A stretch of 64,000 nucleotides of DNA from Methylobacterium sp. Leaf465 (lineage in GTDB: Bacteria; Pseudomonadota; Alphaproteobacteria; Rhizobiales; Beijerinckiaceae). The number at the start of each line of letters is the position of its first letter. Position 1 is the stretch's first letter. The notes under the pieces are model-generated. The model had not been told where the DNA came from. It did not search any database and saw only the letters and a program-made list of their open reading frames with translations. Both the position numbers and the translations under genes were made by a program. Positions 21,474 through 31,417 of this stretch are shown in pieces. Where the stretch lies: NCBI RefSeq assembly GCF_001424705.1, contig NZ_LMRA01000003.1, forward strand, positions 1 to 64,000. Direction: 5' to 3'.

Positions 21474-23428
21474 GCCTCCGCCGCGCGGGCGGCCGCGACG
21501 AGGCGTTCCGCGTCCTCCTTCAGGAGCAGCCGCTCCGCCACCAGGCCGTCCGCCGCGCGGGCAACCGCCGCCGTCCGGTCGCCCCGGGTCGGGTAGCGCT
21601 CGGCCAGGGAGCGGCGCGGGTCCCCCTTCGCCTCGCGCTCGGCCCGGGTCTCGGCCAGGGGCAGCCGACTGCCCTCCCGGTCGCAGAGCTCGCCCGCCGG
21701 GAATGGCTCGGCGTAGAGGTTCCAGCCGGTCTGGGTCGCGAGCGGGGCAGCGACGTCGGGCAGGCGGATGCCGGCGATCTCGTGGCCGTCGGCATCGACT
21801 TTCGGCACCAGGGGGCGGTACTGCGAACCGCCCTCCGGACGGGGATCGACGGCGCTGGCGAAGCGCGCGATCGCGTTCGGGGCATCCGGCAGGCGCAAGC
21901 CCGGGATGTAGGGAAACCCGGTCTCCGCGGCGGGCACCAGCGTCCCGTCCGCGAGCTTCGGCACGCGGCTCGGCGGCGGCGCGACCCCGCGGGCGACCCA
22001 GTCCTCCAGGGCGACCAAGAGGGCGCGCAGGGCCGGGGCGGGGCTCAGGGTGTTGCGCGGATGGAGGCACGGCCCGCGGGCCGCACTCAGGCCGGCGCGC
22101 CCGTAATGGAATCCGCTGGAGACGAGATAGGCCCGGGCGGTGTCCGGCAGGGCGACGTCGGTTTGGCCCAGGGAATCGGTGGTGAGGAGCGAGGCCCCCT
22201 TCTGCCAGTACTCGGTGCTGGTGTTGACCTCCATCAGCAGCGGGTCGAACCCGTCCCCGCGCAGCAGCGAGCCGGTCCGGCCGGTGACGGGATCGTGCTG
22301 GGGAGCGGCCGAGAACGGGAACGCGTTCTCGGGGTAGAGGTGGTCCTCGTGCTGGGTGTTGGTGCGCGAGGGCTGGCCGAAGCGGGCATTGAGGTACACC
22401 CCGCCGATGCCGGAGATGTGCAGCAGCATCCCGTCGAAGACGCGCCGGCCGTCCTCGTCCTGATTGAAGCCCTGGTGGATGTAGTCCCGCAGGAAGCGCC
22501 CGCTCTGGGAGATGCCGAGGGCGACCGCGTGGCGGATCGCGCCGCCCGCCGGGTTCTCGGACGAGGCCGGTCCGCGGAGATGGGCGACGACGTCCCGGGT
22601 GGCGGCGAAGCCGATGCCGAGCACCTTCGGGTTCGCGGCCGGATAGGTCAGGGTGTAGAGTGTGCCCGGCTCCGGCTTGACGGTGGCGGGCAGGAGGCGG
22701 AGCTCGCCGGGCCCGGCGAAGGTCCAGGCACCGTCCGGGACGGGGCGCGGCGTGTCCGCCTCCCGGCGGCGCACGGTGAGGCGGGCGCCGGCCTTGTCGG
22801 GGTTCGCCGCCTTGAAGGTGAGGAAGAACGGCGCCTCGGGCGGCCCCCGGGTGGCGCTCACGAGTTCGTCCCGCACGGTCTCGACGATGGGCGCCCCGCC
22901 TTGCGTGGCTACCGGTACGTCGATCGCCATGCCGCCCAGCTGACGCAGGGCCTCCGCCTCCCAGCCCGACCAGACCACGGTGTCACCCCGGCGCAGGACC
23001 AGGGCGGTGCCCGCATCCTGGGCGGTGCGCGGATCGTTCACCGCCTGGGCCGCCTGCGGGGGCGCGTCGAGGACCCAGTTAAACAGGAACTTCCGGCCGC
23101 GGTTCAGCGCCTCGTAGAGCAGCGTGCCGCTGGCGCGGGCGGGATCCTTCGGCCGGAGCATGAACAGGTCGGTGCTGTATTCCACGAGCCCGCGCGTGTT
23201 TCGGGGCGCCCGTATGAGGTCGACAATGCCGGCGTTGCGCGGGTCGGCCGGGTCGAGCTCCCCGCGCACGACGCCGATCACCCGTTCGTAGGCGCCCGCC
23301 TCGCCGAAGCTCTGGCCGTCGGCGAAGGGCTCGACGGTCCGGATCTCGACGGCGGTGACCCGGGCCAGGGCCGGCTGGGCGAGGCCCGCGCAGAGGAGCG
23401 CGCCCACGAGAGCGGTGGTCCTGACCAT
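21464..23428 (-). CDS. Secreted alpha/beta hydrolase-domain protein (Abhydrolase_10 type)
   Basis: 654 aa from ATG 23428, where the signal peptide [22 protein letters not shown] begins. The mature protein starts [20 protein letters not shown], like the large alpha/beta hydrolase-domain proteins. [21 protein letters not shown] near residues 310-330 provides the nucleophile elbow G-x-S-x-S-G. Function of the family is poorly known; esterase or lactonase activity on a periplasmic substrate is plausible. It lies between purine genes and is divergent from the nucleobase permease. I have no evidence that it takes part in purine metabolism. Confidence 0.75.
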   Translation of the reverse strand: MVRTTALVGALLCAGLAQPALARVTAVEIRTVEPFADGQSFGEAGAYERVIGVVRGELDPADPRNAGIVDLIRAPRNTRGLVEYSTDLFMLRPKDPARASGTLLYEALNRGRKFLFNWVLDAPPQAAQAVNDPRTAQDAGTALVLRRGDTVVWSGWEAEALRQLGGMAIDVPVATQGGAPIVETVRDELVSATRGPPEAPFFLTFKAANPDKAGARLTVRRREADTPRPVPDGAWTFAGPGELRLLPATVKPEPGTLYTLTYPAANPKVLGIGFAATRDVVAHLRGPASSENPAGGAIRHAVALGISQSGRFLRDYIHQGFNQDEDGRRVFDGMLLHISGIGGVYLNARFGQPSRTNTQHEDHLYPENAFPFSAAPQHDPVTGRTGSLLRGDGFDPLLMEVNTSTEYWQKGASLLTTDSLGQTDVALPDTARAYLVSSGFHYGRAGLSAARGPCLHPRNTLSPAPALRALLVALEDWVARGVAPPPSRVPKLADGTLVPAAETGFPYIPGLRLPDAPNAIARFASAVDPRPEGGSQYRPLVPKVDADGHEIAGIRLPDVAAPLATQTGWNLYAEPFPAGELCDREGSRLPLAETRAEREAKGDPRRSLAERYPTRGDRTAAVARAADGLVAERLLLKEDAERLVAAARAAEAQP

Positions 23429-23468
23429 GTGCCTGTTCCTCGCCCGACCAGCGTCAAGCTGCGCTGTT

Positions 23469-23490
23469 GGTCCGGATCTTACACCGGACC
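23469..23490. promoter_or_regulatory. 7-bp inverted repeat between divergent hydrolase and permease genes
   Basis: GGTCCGG and CCGGACC are separated by eight bases. It lies about 40 bases ahead of the hydrolase start codon and 115 bases before the proposed permease start. It could be an operator shared by the divergent genes or a GC-rich chance repeat; no known consensus matches. Confidence 0.3.
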
Positions 23491-23603
23491 GCCCCACGGT
23501 CGAGGGCGTGCGCGCCGCCGGGTGAGGATCGGCCGGATGGCACGTGGTTTGCGGACCTCGGGACCGGCAGCCCGGCGGGGCTCGCGGGACGGGGGACCGA
23601 CGC

Positions 23604-24977
23604 GTGGATCACGGTTCTGCTCAGATCAGCCCGGCCCGGATCGTCCCGGCCACCCGGGTTCCTCCGGTGGCGCTCGGCCTGCTCGCCCTCCAGCACGTCC
23701 TGGTGATGTATGCCGGGGCCGTGGCGGTGCCGCTCATCGTCGGGCGCGCCCTCGGGCTGCCGCCCGAGCAGGTGGCGATGCTGGTGAGCGCCGACCTGTT
23801 CGCCTGCGGCCTCGCCACCCTGATCCAGAGCTGGGGCCTGCCCGGCATCGGCATCCGCATGCCGGTGATGATGGGCGTGACCTTCGCGGCGGTGACGCCG
23901 ATGATCGCCCTGGGCACCAACCCGGCCCTCGGGCTCGCGGGCATCTACGGCGCCGTCATCGTCGCGGGCCTGTTCGCGCTCCTCGCCGCGCCCCTGGTGG
24001 GGCGTCTCCTGCCCCTGTTCCCGCCGGTGGTGACCGGCACGGTGATCCTCGTCATCGGCATCTCGCTGATGCGGGTGGGCGTGAACTGGGCCGCCGGCGG
24101 CCTCGGCAACCCGCGCTACGGGGCCCTGCTCTATCTCGGCCTCGCGCTGTTCGTCCTCCTCGTCATCCTGGGCCTGACCCGGTACGCCCGCGGCTTCGTC
24201 GCCTCGGCCTCCGTGCTGATCGGCATCGTGGTCGGCATGGCCGCGGCGGGAGCCTTCGGCCTCGTCGACCTGTCGCGGGTGGCCACGGCGCCGTGGTTCG
24301 ACGTGGTGCGGCCCTTCGCCTTCGGGGCGCCGACCTTCGACCTCGTCGCCAGCCTCACCCTGTGCCTCGTCATGGTGGTGGTGATGATCGAATCCACCGG
24401 CATGTTCCTGGCGCTCGCCGAGATCACCGGCGAGACCGTGGACGCGGCGCGCCTGATCCGGGGCCTGCGCGCCGATGGCCTCGGCACCGTGCTGGGCGGG
24501 GTCTTCAACACCTTCCCGTACACCGCGTTCTCGCAGAACATCGGCCTCGTCGGCGTCACCGGCGTGCGCTCGCGCTGGGTCGCGGTGATCGGCGGCGTGG
24601 TGATGCTGGTCCTCGGCCTGATCCCGAAGCTCGCCGCCCTGGTGGAGGCCGTGCCGCCCTGCATCCTCGGCGGGGCCGGGCTCGTCATGTTCGGCATGGT
24701 GGCGGCCACCGGCACCCGCATCCTCGGGGCGGTGGATTTCGCCGCCAACCGCAACAACCTGTTCGTCGTCGCGGTGTCGGTGGGCTTCGGCCTGATCCCC
24801 CTGGTGGCGCCCGCCTTCTTCAAGCAGATGCCGGACGTGCTGCATCCGCTGCTGGAATCCGGCATCCTCCTCGCCGCCCTGTCGGCCGTGAGCCTGAACC
24901 TGTTCTTCAACGGGCTCGGCAGTCGGGCGGACGCCCGGGCCGCGGCGGCCCGCCTCGCCCACGCCGCCGAGGCGTGA
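23604..24977 (+). CDS. NCS2-family xanthine/uracil permease
   Basis: About 457 aa. I place the start at GTG 23604, which follows a GGGGGA stretch and gives the usual N-terminus before the first membrane segment; the frame opens at 23544, but that extra part is not hydrophobic or conserved. The protein is hydrophobic with about 12-14 segments and holds the NCS2 signature SQNIGLVGVTGV near residue 310 and a conserved acidic segment, MIESTGMFLALAEITGE. NCS2 carriers bring in xanthine, urate or uracil with protons. Uricase follows after 35 bases, so urate or xanthine is the likely substrate; since the rut cluster lacks rutG it might also carry uracil. Confidence 0.87.
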   Translation: MDHGSAQISPARIVPATRVPPVALGLLALQHVLVMYAGAVAVPLIVGRALGLPPEQVAMLVSADLFACGLATLIQSWGLPGIGIRMPVMMGVTFAAVTPMIALGTNPALGLAGIYGAVIVAGLFALLAAPLVGRLLPLFPPVVTGTVILVIGISLMRVGVNWAAGGLGNPRYGALLYLGLALFVLLVILGLTRYARGFVASASVLIGIVVGMAAAGAFGLVDLSRVATAPWFDVVRPFAFGAPTFDLVASLTLCLVMVVVMIESTGMFLALAEITGETVDAARLIRGLRADGLGTVLGGVFNTFPYTAFSQNIGLVGVTGVRSRWVAVIGGVVMLVLGLIPKLAALVEAVPPCILGGAGLVMFGMVAATGTRILGAVDFAANRNNLFVVAVSVGFGLIPLVAPAFFKQMPDVLHPLLESGILLAALSAVSLNLFFNGLGSRADARAAAARLAHAAEA

Positions 24978-25012
24978 GACCCTCGGCGTCCCATCACCGG
25001 AGGAGACCCATC

Positions 25013-25855
25013 ATGGCCCTGACGAAGGCACGCTACGGCAAGGGTCGGGTGCGGGTGCTCCGGCTCGCCCGGGAGAGCGCCCGCCACGCGGTGCGCGAAC
25101 TCACCCTGACGGTGCTGCTGGAAGGCGATTTCGGCGCGGCCTGGACGGCGGGCGACAACCGGCAGGTGATCGCCACCGACAGCATCAAGAACATCGTCAA
25201 TGTCACGGCCGCCCAATACGTCGAGGCCGAGACCGAGGCCTTCGTCGGCCACGTCGCCGCCCTGTTCCTGGAACGCTACGCGCAGGTCGCCGCCGTCACC
25301 ATCGAGGCCCTGGAGACCCGCTGGCTGCGCCGGACCGTCGACGGGGTGCCGCACGCCCACACCTTCACCCTCGACGGCAACGGCGCGCCCTTCGTCCGCC
25401 TCGTCGCCGACCGGACCGGCGCAGTGCTGCAATCGGGCCTGCGCGGCTACACCCTGATGAAGACCACCGAATCCGGCTGGGCCGATTTCGTCGACGACGC
25501 CTTCCGGACCCTGCCCGACACCCACGACCGCATCTGCGCCACCAGCATGGACGCGACCTGGACCTGGACCGCGCCGCCCACCGACCCGGTGGCGACCAAC
25601 GCGACGGTGCTCGACACGCTGATCACGGTCTTCGCCACCACCTACAGCGCCGGCGTGCAGGACAGCATGTACCGCATGGGCGAGGCGGTGCTGGCGGCCC
25701 GGCCGGACATCGCCGAGATCCACTTCGCGATGCCTAACAAGCACTACCTCCCGATGAACCTCGCGCCCTTCGGCATCGCCCACGGGGGCCAGGTCTTCCT
25801 GCCCACCGACGAGCCGCACGGCCAGATCGAGGCCACCCTCACGCGCGGCGCCTGA
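25013..25855 (+). CDS. Urate oxidase (cofactor-free uricase)
   Basis: 280 aa from ATG 25013, with a good GGAGGAG ribosome site. Uricase landmarks: RYGKGRVRVLR with catalytic Lys10, VIATDSIKNIVNV with catalytic Thr55, TTESGWADFVDDAFRTLPDT in the middle and HFAMPNKHYLPMNL near the C-terminus. The enzyme oxidises urate to 5-hydroxyisourate with O2 and no metal. The product goes to the UraD-UraH fusion at 17235-18116. It is in an operon with the preceding permease. Length is slightly below many uricases, but the motifs are complete. Confidence 0.94.
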   Translation: MALTKARYGKGRVRVLRLARESARHAVRELTLTVLLEGDFGAAWTAGDNRQVIATDSIKNIVNVTAAQYVEAETEAFVGHVAALFLERYAQVAAVTIEALETRWLRRTVDGVPHAHTFTLDGNGAPFVRLVADRTGAVLQSGLRGYTLMKTTESGWADFVDDAFRTLPDTHDRICATSMDATWTWTAPPTDPVATNATVLDTLITVFATTYSAGVQDSMYRMGEAVLAARPDIAEIHFAMPNKHYLPMNLAPFGIAHGGQVFLPTDEPHGQIEATLTRGA

Positions 25856-26233
25856 CGCCGCGACGCGGCCCCGGACGGATCGGATCACGGCGATTCCGCC
25901 TCCGGGCGGGCCGGCGCGCCACAACCCGCTTCCCGAAAATCTGGCCGTGCGCGTGCCGATCCGCACACGGCGTCCGGAATCGTGCCAAGGCAGCCACGTT
26001 GCCGAAAAGAGGGGCGGTCTCCGCCCAAGGCATGGAAATCACTGAGGATTCCGAAGCTTTCCGGTGCTTCCACTGGGGGATGGGCGCCGGACCGCATGCT
26101 GCTTTGCTCATCCTTGATGCACGCGCATCGAGCAGTCCGTGTTGTTTTCGGTGGCATACGCGCACAGATTGCAGGAACTCGAACACGCCCCCTCGCGTCT
26201 TTGCGAGACGTGTTCCGATCAAGGATCCCTGCC
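25856..26233. other. Intergenic stretch after uricase
   Basis: 378 bases between the uricase gene and small secreted protein C. It is less GC-rich than its surroundings from about 26030 on, in keeping with a promoter for the next gene. I see no gene with family motifs, no strong hairpin and no match to the RutR-type palindrome. Confidence 0.45.
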
Positions 26234-26485
26234 ATGCGCCATCGTCACCTCACCGCCGCCCTCGCCATCGCCCTGGGCCTGTCCGCGTCCGGAGCCCTCG
26301 CCCAGAGCTACACCGCGCCTGCCGGCATCCCGGCGGCCGTGGCGCCCGCCGGTCTCGAAGGTCGGGCCGCCGCCAACAACCTGAACGCGTTGCGCCGGAG
26401 CCATGGCCAGCCCGTCGCGCAGCGGCACCTCACCGATGACCTCACCACCGGTTCGGTCCGCGCCCCCCGCACCGACCGCTGGTAA
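26234..26485 (+). CDS. Small secreted protein, 83 aa (paralogue C)
   Basis: ATG 26234 starts a signal peptide, MRHRHLTAALAIALGLSASGALA-Q, after an AAGGA ribosome site. The mature part reads SYTAPAGIPAAVAPAGLEGR, then AAANNLNALRRSHGQPVAQR and a short C-terminus ending TDRW. Function unknown. The pattern APAG...APAGLEGR is shared with paralogues A (16586-16846) and B (16885-17112), which suggests duplication and dispersal inside this purine region. No cysteines. The frame upstream of 26234 is open but has no signal or ribosome site. Confidence 0.6.
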   Translation: MRHRHLTAALAIALGLSASGALAQSYTAPAGIPAAVAPAGLEGRAAANNLNALRRSHGQPVAQRHLTDDLTTGSVRAPRTDRW

Positions 26486-26567
26486 GTCCCGGGTCCGATC
26501 CGTTCGCCGCCTTCGGGATGCCGAGCGGCACGCGATCTCGCGGGCAAGCCTGCGCGGTCCGATCCCG

Positions 26568-26607
26568 ACGACGGCCGGTGTTCCCAGGCGGGGGCGCCGG
26601 CTGTCGT
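26568..26607. terminator. Possible bidirectional hairpin between convergent genes
   Basis: An 11-base arm ACGACGGCCGG pairs with CCGGCTGTCGT (one G-T pair) across an 18-base loop. It lies between the plus-strand small secreted gene and the minus-strand rutF, where a terminator is expected. There is no T run on either side, so this is tentative. Confidence 0.3.
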
Positions 26608-26653
26608 CGTTCCGGGAGCCCCCGTTTCCGGAGGGGTCCGGGGCGGATGGCGT

Positions 26654-27223
26654 TCAGGCCGCCGCTTCGCGCGGGGCCACGACGCCGAGCGGCACGGTGT
26701 GATAGCGTCGATCGGCGTAGACGAGGCCGTGCCCGTCGCCGGGTTCGGCCAGGCCCACCACCTCGCAATAGAGCACGTCGTGGGTGCCGACCGCGTGACG
26801 CCCGACGATGCGGCAATCGAAGGCGGAGAGCGCCCCGGGGAGGGCCGGCGCTCCGGTCACCAGGGTGGTCCAGGTGGCCGCGGCGAAGCGCGTCTCCATC
26901 GGGGTGCGCCCGCCGAAGGCCGCCGCGATCTCGGATTGCTCCGCCGCCAGGGTGTTGACGCAGAGCACGTCGTTGGCGCTCACGGCCGCGTAGGCCGAGG
27001 ACGACCGGTTGATGCAAACCAGCAGCGTCGGCGGCCCGTCGCTCACGCTGCACACCGCCGAGGCGGTGAAACCGGCCCGGCCGCCCGGCCCGTCGGTGGT
27101 GACGAGATGGACCGCGCCGGCCACGCGCGCCATGGCGCCGCGGAAGGCGTCGGCCTCGACGGGAAGGGTGTCGGCCTCGACGGATGATGGGTGCGCCGCG
27201 TCGCTCGGCCTCGTCTGGCTCAC
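26654..27223 (-). CDS. rutF: RutF, flavin reductase for RutA
   Basis: 189 aa from GTG 27223. The ribosome site (CAGGAG) overlaps the end of rutD, five bases ahead, which decides this start over the long upstream frame. The flavin-reductase-like domain shows [40 protein letters not shown] and the C-terminal [12 protein letters not shown]. RutF supplies reduced FMN to RutA for oxidative opening of uracil. It is the last gene of the rutABCDF order; rutE and rutG, present in E. coli, are not here. Confidence 0.9.
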   Translation of the reverse strand: MSQTRPSDAAHPSSVEADTLPVEADAFRGAMARVAGAVHLVTTDGPGGRAGFTASAVCSVSDGPPTLLVCINRSSSAYAAVSANDVLCVNTLAAEQSEIAAAFGGRTPMETRFAAATWTTLVTGAPALPGALSAFDCRIVGRHAVGTHDVLYCEVVGLAEPGDGHGLVYADRRYHTVPLGVVAPREAAA

Positions 27224-27228
27224 GGTGA

Positions 27229-28008
27229 TCACTCCTGTCGGTCGAGGAACGCCACGAGCGTCCGGTTGAAGGCGTCGGCGCGGGTGACGCTGTGCGCGTG
27301 GCCGCCGCTGGGGACCCGGTCGAGCTGCGCGTTCGGCAGGCCGCGCGCAAGGTCTTCCGAACACAGATAGGGCACCAGGACGTCGTCGTCCGCCGCCATC
27401 ACCAGCGTCTCGTGCGGGATGTGCGGGAGATCCGCCGTCAGGTCGAAGGCCTCGAGGGCGGCGATCCGGGCCAGGACGGTCTCGCGCCCGGGGAACTGCG
27501 CCAGGGCGTGCGCCTCGTCCTCGGCCACCCGGGCCGCGTTCCGGGACAGCCATTCCGCCGGGTAGAGGAAGATCGCCTGGGCGCGGACATAGGCCTCGGG
27601 GCTCTCGGCCAACAGCACCTTCCGGGCGGCAAAGCAGCGCTTCGTGGCGGAATCCGCCCGCGCCCAGCCGTTGACCACGGCGAGGCGACCGACGCGCTCC
27701 GGGGCGGTCCGGGCGAGTTCGAGGCCGATCAGGCCGCCGAGGGCGTGGCCGACGACGTCGCAGCGTTCGACCCCGCAGGCTTCCATCACCGCGAGGGCGT
27801 CCCGGGCCATGGCGGCGATGTCGTGGCCGGGCTCCAGGCTCCCGCCCGAGCGGCCGGTGCCGCGATGGTCGTAGGTGATGACGCGGAACCGCTGGGTCAG
27901 CGCCGCCATCTGCGGCGCGAAGTAGGCGGCCGAGCCGCCGAGGCCCGCCGAGAGCAGGACCGTGCGGTCGCCGATGCCGTGGACGGCATGGTGGAGCGAT
28001 CCGGCCAT
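27229..28008 (-). CDS. rutD: RutD, probable aminoacrylate/carbamate hydrolase (alpha/beta hydrolase)
   Basis: 259 aa. Alpha/beta hydrolase fold: oxyanion region [16 protein letters not shown] near residues 19-34, [11 protein letters not shown], nucleophile-elbow region [16 protein letters not shown] near 88 and late His in [14 protein letters not shown]. The elbow residue is Ala (G-H-A-L-G-G) rather than Ser; as I recall, RutD proteins often lack a normal nucleophile, so this may be genuine. RutD acts after RutB/RutC to release ammonia and malonic semialdehyde from aminoacrylate or carbamate. It lies 6 bases after rutC and before rutF in the same operon. Confidence 0.88.
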   Translation of the reverse strand: MAGSLHHAVHGIGDRTVLLSAGLGGSAAYFAPQMAALTQRFRVITYDHRGTGRSGGSLEPGHDIAAMARDALAVMEACGVERCDVVGHALGGLIGLELARTAPERVGRLAVVNGWARADSATKRCFAARKVLLAESPEAYVRAQAIFLYPAEWLSRNAARVAEDEAHALAQFPGRETVLARIAALEAFDLTADLPHIPHETLVMAADDDVLVPYLCSEDLARGLPNAQLDRVPSGGHAHSVTRADAFNRTLVAFLDRQE

Positions 28009-28014
28009 GCCGCC

Positions 28015-28404
28015 TCAGGCCCCGCCCACATGCGCCACCGAGGCGATCTCCACCAGGGCGTCGGGCTTCACCAGGCCGCACTGGATGCAGTAGCGCGCCG
28101 GCTTCTCGCCGGGGAAGTACTCGGCATAGACCCCGTTGATGGCAGCGTAGTCGGCCCAGTCCTTGAGGAAGACGTGGTTGAAGGTGACGTCGTCCATGCT
28201 GCCCCCGGCGGCGGCGACCACGCCCTTGATCGTCTCCAGCACGTGCCGGGTCTGGGCGGCGGCGTCGCCCACGTGCACGACGTTGGCCTCGGCATCGAGG
28301 GGCAGCGTGCCCGAGACGTAGAGGACGCCGTCCGCCAGGGTGCCGGGAACGTAGGGGGCCAGCGGCTTGCCGGTGCCGGGCGGGATGATCGCGGTCTTGG
28401 GCAT
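28015..28404 (-). CDS. rutC: RutC, aminoacrylate peracid reductase/deaminase (YjgF/RidA family)
   Basis: 129 aa from ATG 28404, with a GGAG site upstream. RidA-family core: [33 protein letters not shown], then [20 protein letters not shown] and [15 protein letters not shown] near the end. RutC handles aminoacrylate formed from ureidoacrylate peracid. Its length equals RutC. It follows rutB after about 127 bases; that gap is longer than elsewhere in the operon and shows no gene. Confidence 0.9.
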   Translation of the reverse strand: MPKTAIIPPGTGKPLAPYVPGTLADGVLYVSGTLPLDAEANVVHVGDAAAQTRHVLETIKGVVAAAGGSMDDVTFNHVFLKDWADYAAINGVYAEYFPGEKPARYCIQCGLVKPDALVEIASVAHVGGA

Positions 28405-28531
28405 CTTCGGGGGCTCCTCGGAGGATATCTGAATCGGGGCGACTCCGCGCAGGAGGCGCCGACGTGTCTTCCTGCCCGCGTGGGGAGGGGGAACGCGGTC
28501 CGGCACGGGGTCCGGCTTCGCGCCGGCGGCC

Positions 28532-29284
28532 CTATGCGGCGGCCTCCGTGCGATCGAGGTCCGGTGCGACGGCCGCCTCGAAGGCGGCGACGTCCGAGAC
28601 CCAGCCGAAGAAGGTCTCGATGTTGGCGAGCGCCCCCGCCTGCAGGGCCGGCGGGCCTGCCTGGTGGGTGGCGTCGGCCAGCACGATGCCGAAATATTCG
28701 AGGAAGAAGCCGTCGCGCAGGGTCGATTCCACGCAGACGTTGGTGGCGATGCCGGTGAAGACCAGGGTGCGGATGCCGGCCGCGCGCAGCAGGCTGTCGA
28801 GCTGGGTGTTGTAGAAGCCGCTGTAGCGCGGCTTGCCCAGTACGATGTCGCCGGGCTCGGGCCGGAGGGCGTCGACCAGGGCGTAGTCCCAGGTTCCCTT
28901 GGCCAGCAGGCGTTCGTTCATGCCCGGCTGGGCCCGCATGGTCTTGAGGGCGTTGGACTTGTGCCAGTTCGGCGAACCCGGTCCGCCGGCCTCGACGTAG
29001 TCCGGGTCCCAGCCGTTCTGGAACCAGACGATCCGGATCCCGGCGGACCGCGCCGCCGTCACCGCGCGGGCGATCTGCGCCACCACCGGTCCGGTGCCCG
29101 AGACGTCGAAGCCGGCGAGATCGAGGTAGCCGCCCGGGCTGGTGTAGGCGTTCTGCATGTCGACGACGATGAGCGCGGTGGCGGATCCGTCGAAGGCGAT
29201 GGGTTCGGGCCGGGCCGCCAGGGTGATGCCGCCCTGGCGCCCCTCTGCGTCGGTGTAGCCGGCTGGTCTTGCGCTCTGGTCCAT
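28532..29284 (-). CDS. rutB: RutB, (Z)-3-ureidoacrylate amidohydrolase
   Basis: 250 aa, isochorismatase fold. The triad is visible: Asp in [10 protein letters not shown] (residue 43), Lys in [13 protein letters not shown] and Cys in [48 protein letters not shown] is diagnostic for RutB. It cleaves ureidoacrylate or its peracid to carbamate and aminoacrylate. The ATG at 29284 overlaps the rutA TGA by one base, so the two are translationally coupled. It is distinct from the biuret-type paralogue at 3320-3994. Confidence 0.93.
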   Translation of the reverse strand: MDQSARPAGYTDAEGRQGGITLAARPEPIAFDGSATALIVVDMQNAYTSPGGYLDLAGFDVSGTGPVVAQIARAVTAARSAGIRIVWFQNGWDPDYVEAGGPGSPNWHKSNALKTMRAQPGMNERLLAKGTWDYALVDALRPEPGDIVLGKPRYSGFYNTQLDSLLRAAGIRTLVFTGIATNVCVESTLRDGFFLEYFGIVLADATHQAGPPALQAGALANIETFFGWVSDVAAFEAAVAPDLDRTEAAA

Positions 29285-30417
29285 CACGCCACCTTGACCA
29301 TGGTCTCGGCGTCCCCTGCGGCGGGGGCGTCGTCCGCGATGTGGGCGCGGCTCTTCATCAGGGGCTGGATGCGGGTGCCGTAGGCGTCGAGCCCCTTGAG
29401 GAAGTCGTCGAACACCAGGAGCACGCCCTCGGTGCCCGGCACGGTGGCGACCTCGTCGAGCATCCGCGCCACCTCGGCGTAGGAGCCGACCAGCGTGCCC
29501 ATGTTGATGTTCACCGCGGAGGTCGGGTCCGCCATCTGGCGCACGTTGGTGTCGGTGCCGGACTTGGTGTCGGCGGCCCCCTGGACCCCGAGCCAGGCGA
29601 TGGCCTCCTGGTCGGCGCCGGCCTTGTAGTGCTCCCAGGTGGCGCGGGCGGCCTCGTCGGTCTCGTCGGCGATGACCATGAACAGCACGTAGGAGGAGAC
29701 GTCGCGGCCGGTGGCGGCCATCCCCATCGTGGCCTTGGCCTCCTCCAGCCGCGCCACCGTGGGGGCGAAGGCCGTGGGCGTGTTCACGCCCTTGCCGAAG
29801 CAGAAATTGTAGTCGGCGTACTTCGCCGTGAACGCCATGCCGGCGCTGGACTGGCCGGCGCAGATGATCTTCATCGCGGCCTGCGGGCGCGGGCTCAGGC
29901 GGCAATCGTCCATCTGGAAGAATTCGCCCTTGCGGTCGCAGACCCCCGTCTCCCACAGGTCGCGCAGCACCTGTGCGTATTCCGAGAGGTACTCGTACCG
30001 GCGGGAGAAGTATTCGTCCCCGGGCCACAGGCCCATCTGCGCGTATTCCGGCCGCTGCCAGCCGGTGACGAGGTTGAGGCCGAAGCGCCCGTTCGAGATC
30101 GAGTCGATGGTCGCGGCCATGCGGGCCGTGATGGCGGGGGGCATGCACAGGGTGGCGGCCGTGGCGAACAGCTTGATCCGGCTGGTGACGGCCGCCAGGC
30201 CCGCCATCAGGGTGAAGGATTCGAGGTTGTGGTCCCAGAACTCGGTCTTGCCGCCGAAGCCCCGCAGCTTGATCATCGACAGCGCGAAGTCGAGGCCGTA
30301 GCCCTCGGCCTTGAGCACGATCTGCTTGTTCAGCTCGAAGCTCGGCTTGTACTGCGGCGCGTTCTCCGACAGGAGCCAGCCGTTGTTTCCGATCGGTATG
30401 AAGACGCCGACGTTCAT
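29284..30417 (-). CDS. rutA: RutA, pyrimidine oxygenase
   Basis: 377 aa from ATG 30417 ([20 protein letters not shown]) with GAGG upstream; the extra upstream frame to 30540 is leader DNA. A luciferase-like FMN monooxygenase with RutA landmarks [39 protein letters not shown] and [11 protein letters not shown]. RutA opens the uracil or thymine ring using O2 and FMNH2 from RutF. First gene of rutABCDF. A RutR-type palindrome lies about 140 bases upstream of the start codon. Confidence 0.95.
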   Translation of the reverse strand: MNVGVFIPIGNNGWLLSENAPQYKPSFELNKQIVLKAEGYGLDFALSMIKLRGFGGKTEFWDHNLESFTLMAGLAAVTSRIKLFATAATLCMPPAITARMAATIDSISNGRFGLNLVTGWQRPEYAQMGLWPGDEYFSRRYEYLSEYAQVLRDLWETGVCDRKGEFFQMDDCRLSPRPQAAMKIICAGQSSAGMAFTAKYADYNFCFGKGVNTPTAFAPTVARLEEAKATMGMAATGRDVSSYVLFMVIADETDEAARATWEHYKAGADQEAIAWLGVQGAADTKSGTDTNVRQMADPTSAVNINMGTLVGSYAEVARMLDEVATVPGTEGVLLVFDDFLKGLDAYGTRIQPLMKSRAHIADDAPAAGDAETMVKVA

Positions 30418-30558
30418 GGCAACCTCGCTCGCACGGGCAGGACCCGACTGAAGGACAAGACTTCGCAACAGGCACGGACTGGACAAAGCAAGACGAGGGC
30501 CTGTCGGGACCGGACGGGAGACTGGAATCACCCCCGGCACCGACGATCCAACTCTATT

Positions 30559-30574
30559 CAGACCAAATGGTCAA
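30559..30574. promoter_or_regulatory. RutR operator upstream of rutA
   Basis: CAGACCAAATGGTCAA contains GACCA-NN-TGGTC; on the minus strand TTGACCATTTGGTCTG matches the E. coli RutR consensus TTGACCA-NN-TGGTCAA in 14 of 16 positions. It sits between the rutR stop and the rutA start, over a possible -35 TTTGAC. RutR represses rut genes in the absence of uracil or thymine in E. coli; the same role is likely here. Confidence 0.75.
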
Positions 30575-30670
30575 ACTCCATTCGGCGTTTTTCCGGCGGT
30601 TGCATAAAGTCTCTTCGGTTTGCCCAGCGGTTGAGCGATCCCTGCCCAGATCGGCGGCGGATTCCGCCCC

Positions 30671-31336
30671 CTACGGTCTCGGATTCAGGCCGAGGCCCGC
30701 CAGGATCAGCTCCTGCGTGCTGCCGACGACCGCTTCGAAGAAGGCCGGATCGTCGAGGCTGCGCCCGGTGACGGCATCCACCTGCACGGCGAAGTCGGCA
30801 TAGTGCTGGGTGATCGCCCAGATCGAGAAGATCAGGTGATGGGGGTCGTGTGGGCCGATCCGTCCCTGCGCGCTCCAGCTCCGGATGACGGTGGCCTTGG
30901 CCTCCACGAGGTCGCGCAAGGGGCCTTCCAGCTCCGGCCGCAGCAGCGGCGCCCCCTGCACGATCTCCAGGCAGAACAGGCGCGAGGCCTGGGGCGCGTC
31001 GCGCGACAGGGTCAGCTTGGCGCGGATGTAGTGCCGGAAGGCTTCGACCGGCTCGCTGTCGGCGTCGAAGGCCTGGAGCGGATCGAGCCAGACCGCGAGC
31101 ACCCGGCGCAGGACCGCGACGTAGAGCGCCTCCTTGGAGGGGAAGTAGTAGAGCAGGTTGGTCTTCGAGAGGCCGGCCCGCTCGGCGATGCCCTCGACGC
31201 TGGCGCCGTGCAGCCCGACGCTCGAAAACAGGGCGAGCCCCGCATCGAGGATCATCACGCGGCGCGCCTCGCCGTCCTTGCGGCGCCGGCGCGCGGGCGG
31301 GGGGGCGACGGCGGCGTCCGGGCTGGTCTCTGTCAT
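30671..31336 (-). CDS. rutR: RutR, TetR-family regulator of pyrimidine use
   Basis: About 221 aa from ATG 31336 (MTETSPDAAV); an ATG three codons earlier is also possible. The N-terminal DNA-binding helix-turn-helix reads ASVEGIAERAGLSKTNLLYY followed by FPSKEALYVAVLRRVL; the larger C-terminal ligand domain includes FCLEIVQGAPLLRPELEGPL and HLIFSIWAITQHYADFAVQV, typical of RutR, which binds uracil and thymine. It lies upstream of rutABCDF on the same strand, with a RutR-type operator between. A second copy of that operator core upstream of the porin gene suggests a wider regulon. Confidence 0.9.
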   Translation of the reverse strand: MTETSPDAAVAPPPARRRRKDGEARRVMILDAGLALFSSVGLHGASVEGIAERAGLSKTNLLYYFPSKEALYVAVLRRVLAVWLDPLQAFDADSEPVEAFRHYIRAKLTLSRDAPQASRLFCLEIVQGAPLLRPELEGPLRDLVEAKATVIRSWSAQGRIGPHDPHHLIFSIWAITQHYADFAVQVDAVTGRSLDDPAFFEAVVGSTQELILAGLGLNPRP

Positions 31337-31417
31337 GGCCCGCATCGAAGCCCGCGGCGGCGGCGCCTGGCAAGGGGGGCGAGCCGGCATGTCCCGCGCT
31401 ATTGCGGCGCGCCGCCC

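Noticed and set aside
21782..25855. Very long plus-strand open frame (1357 codons)
   Set aside because: It crosses the hydrolase gene antisense, the permease in another frame and ends in uricase, whose own start at 25013 has a good ribosome site. Its sequence ahead of uricase is Arg/Gly/Pro-rich with no motifs; high GC makes stops rare.
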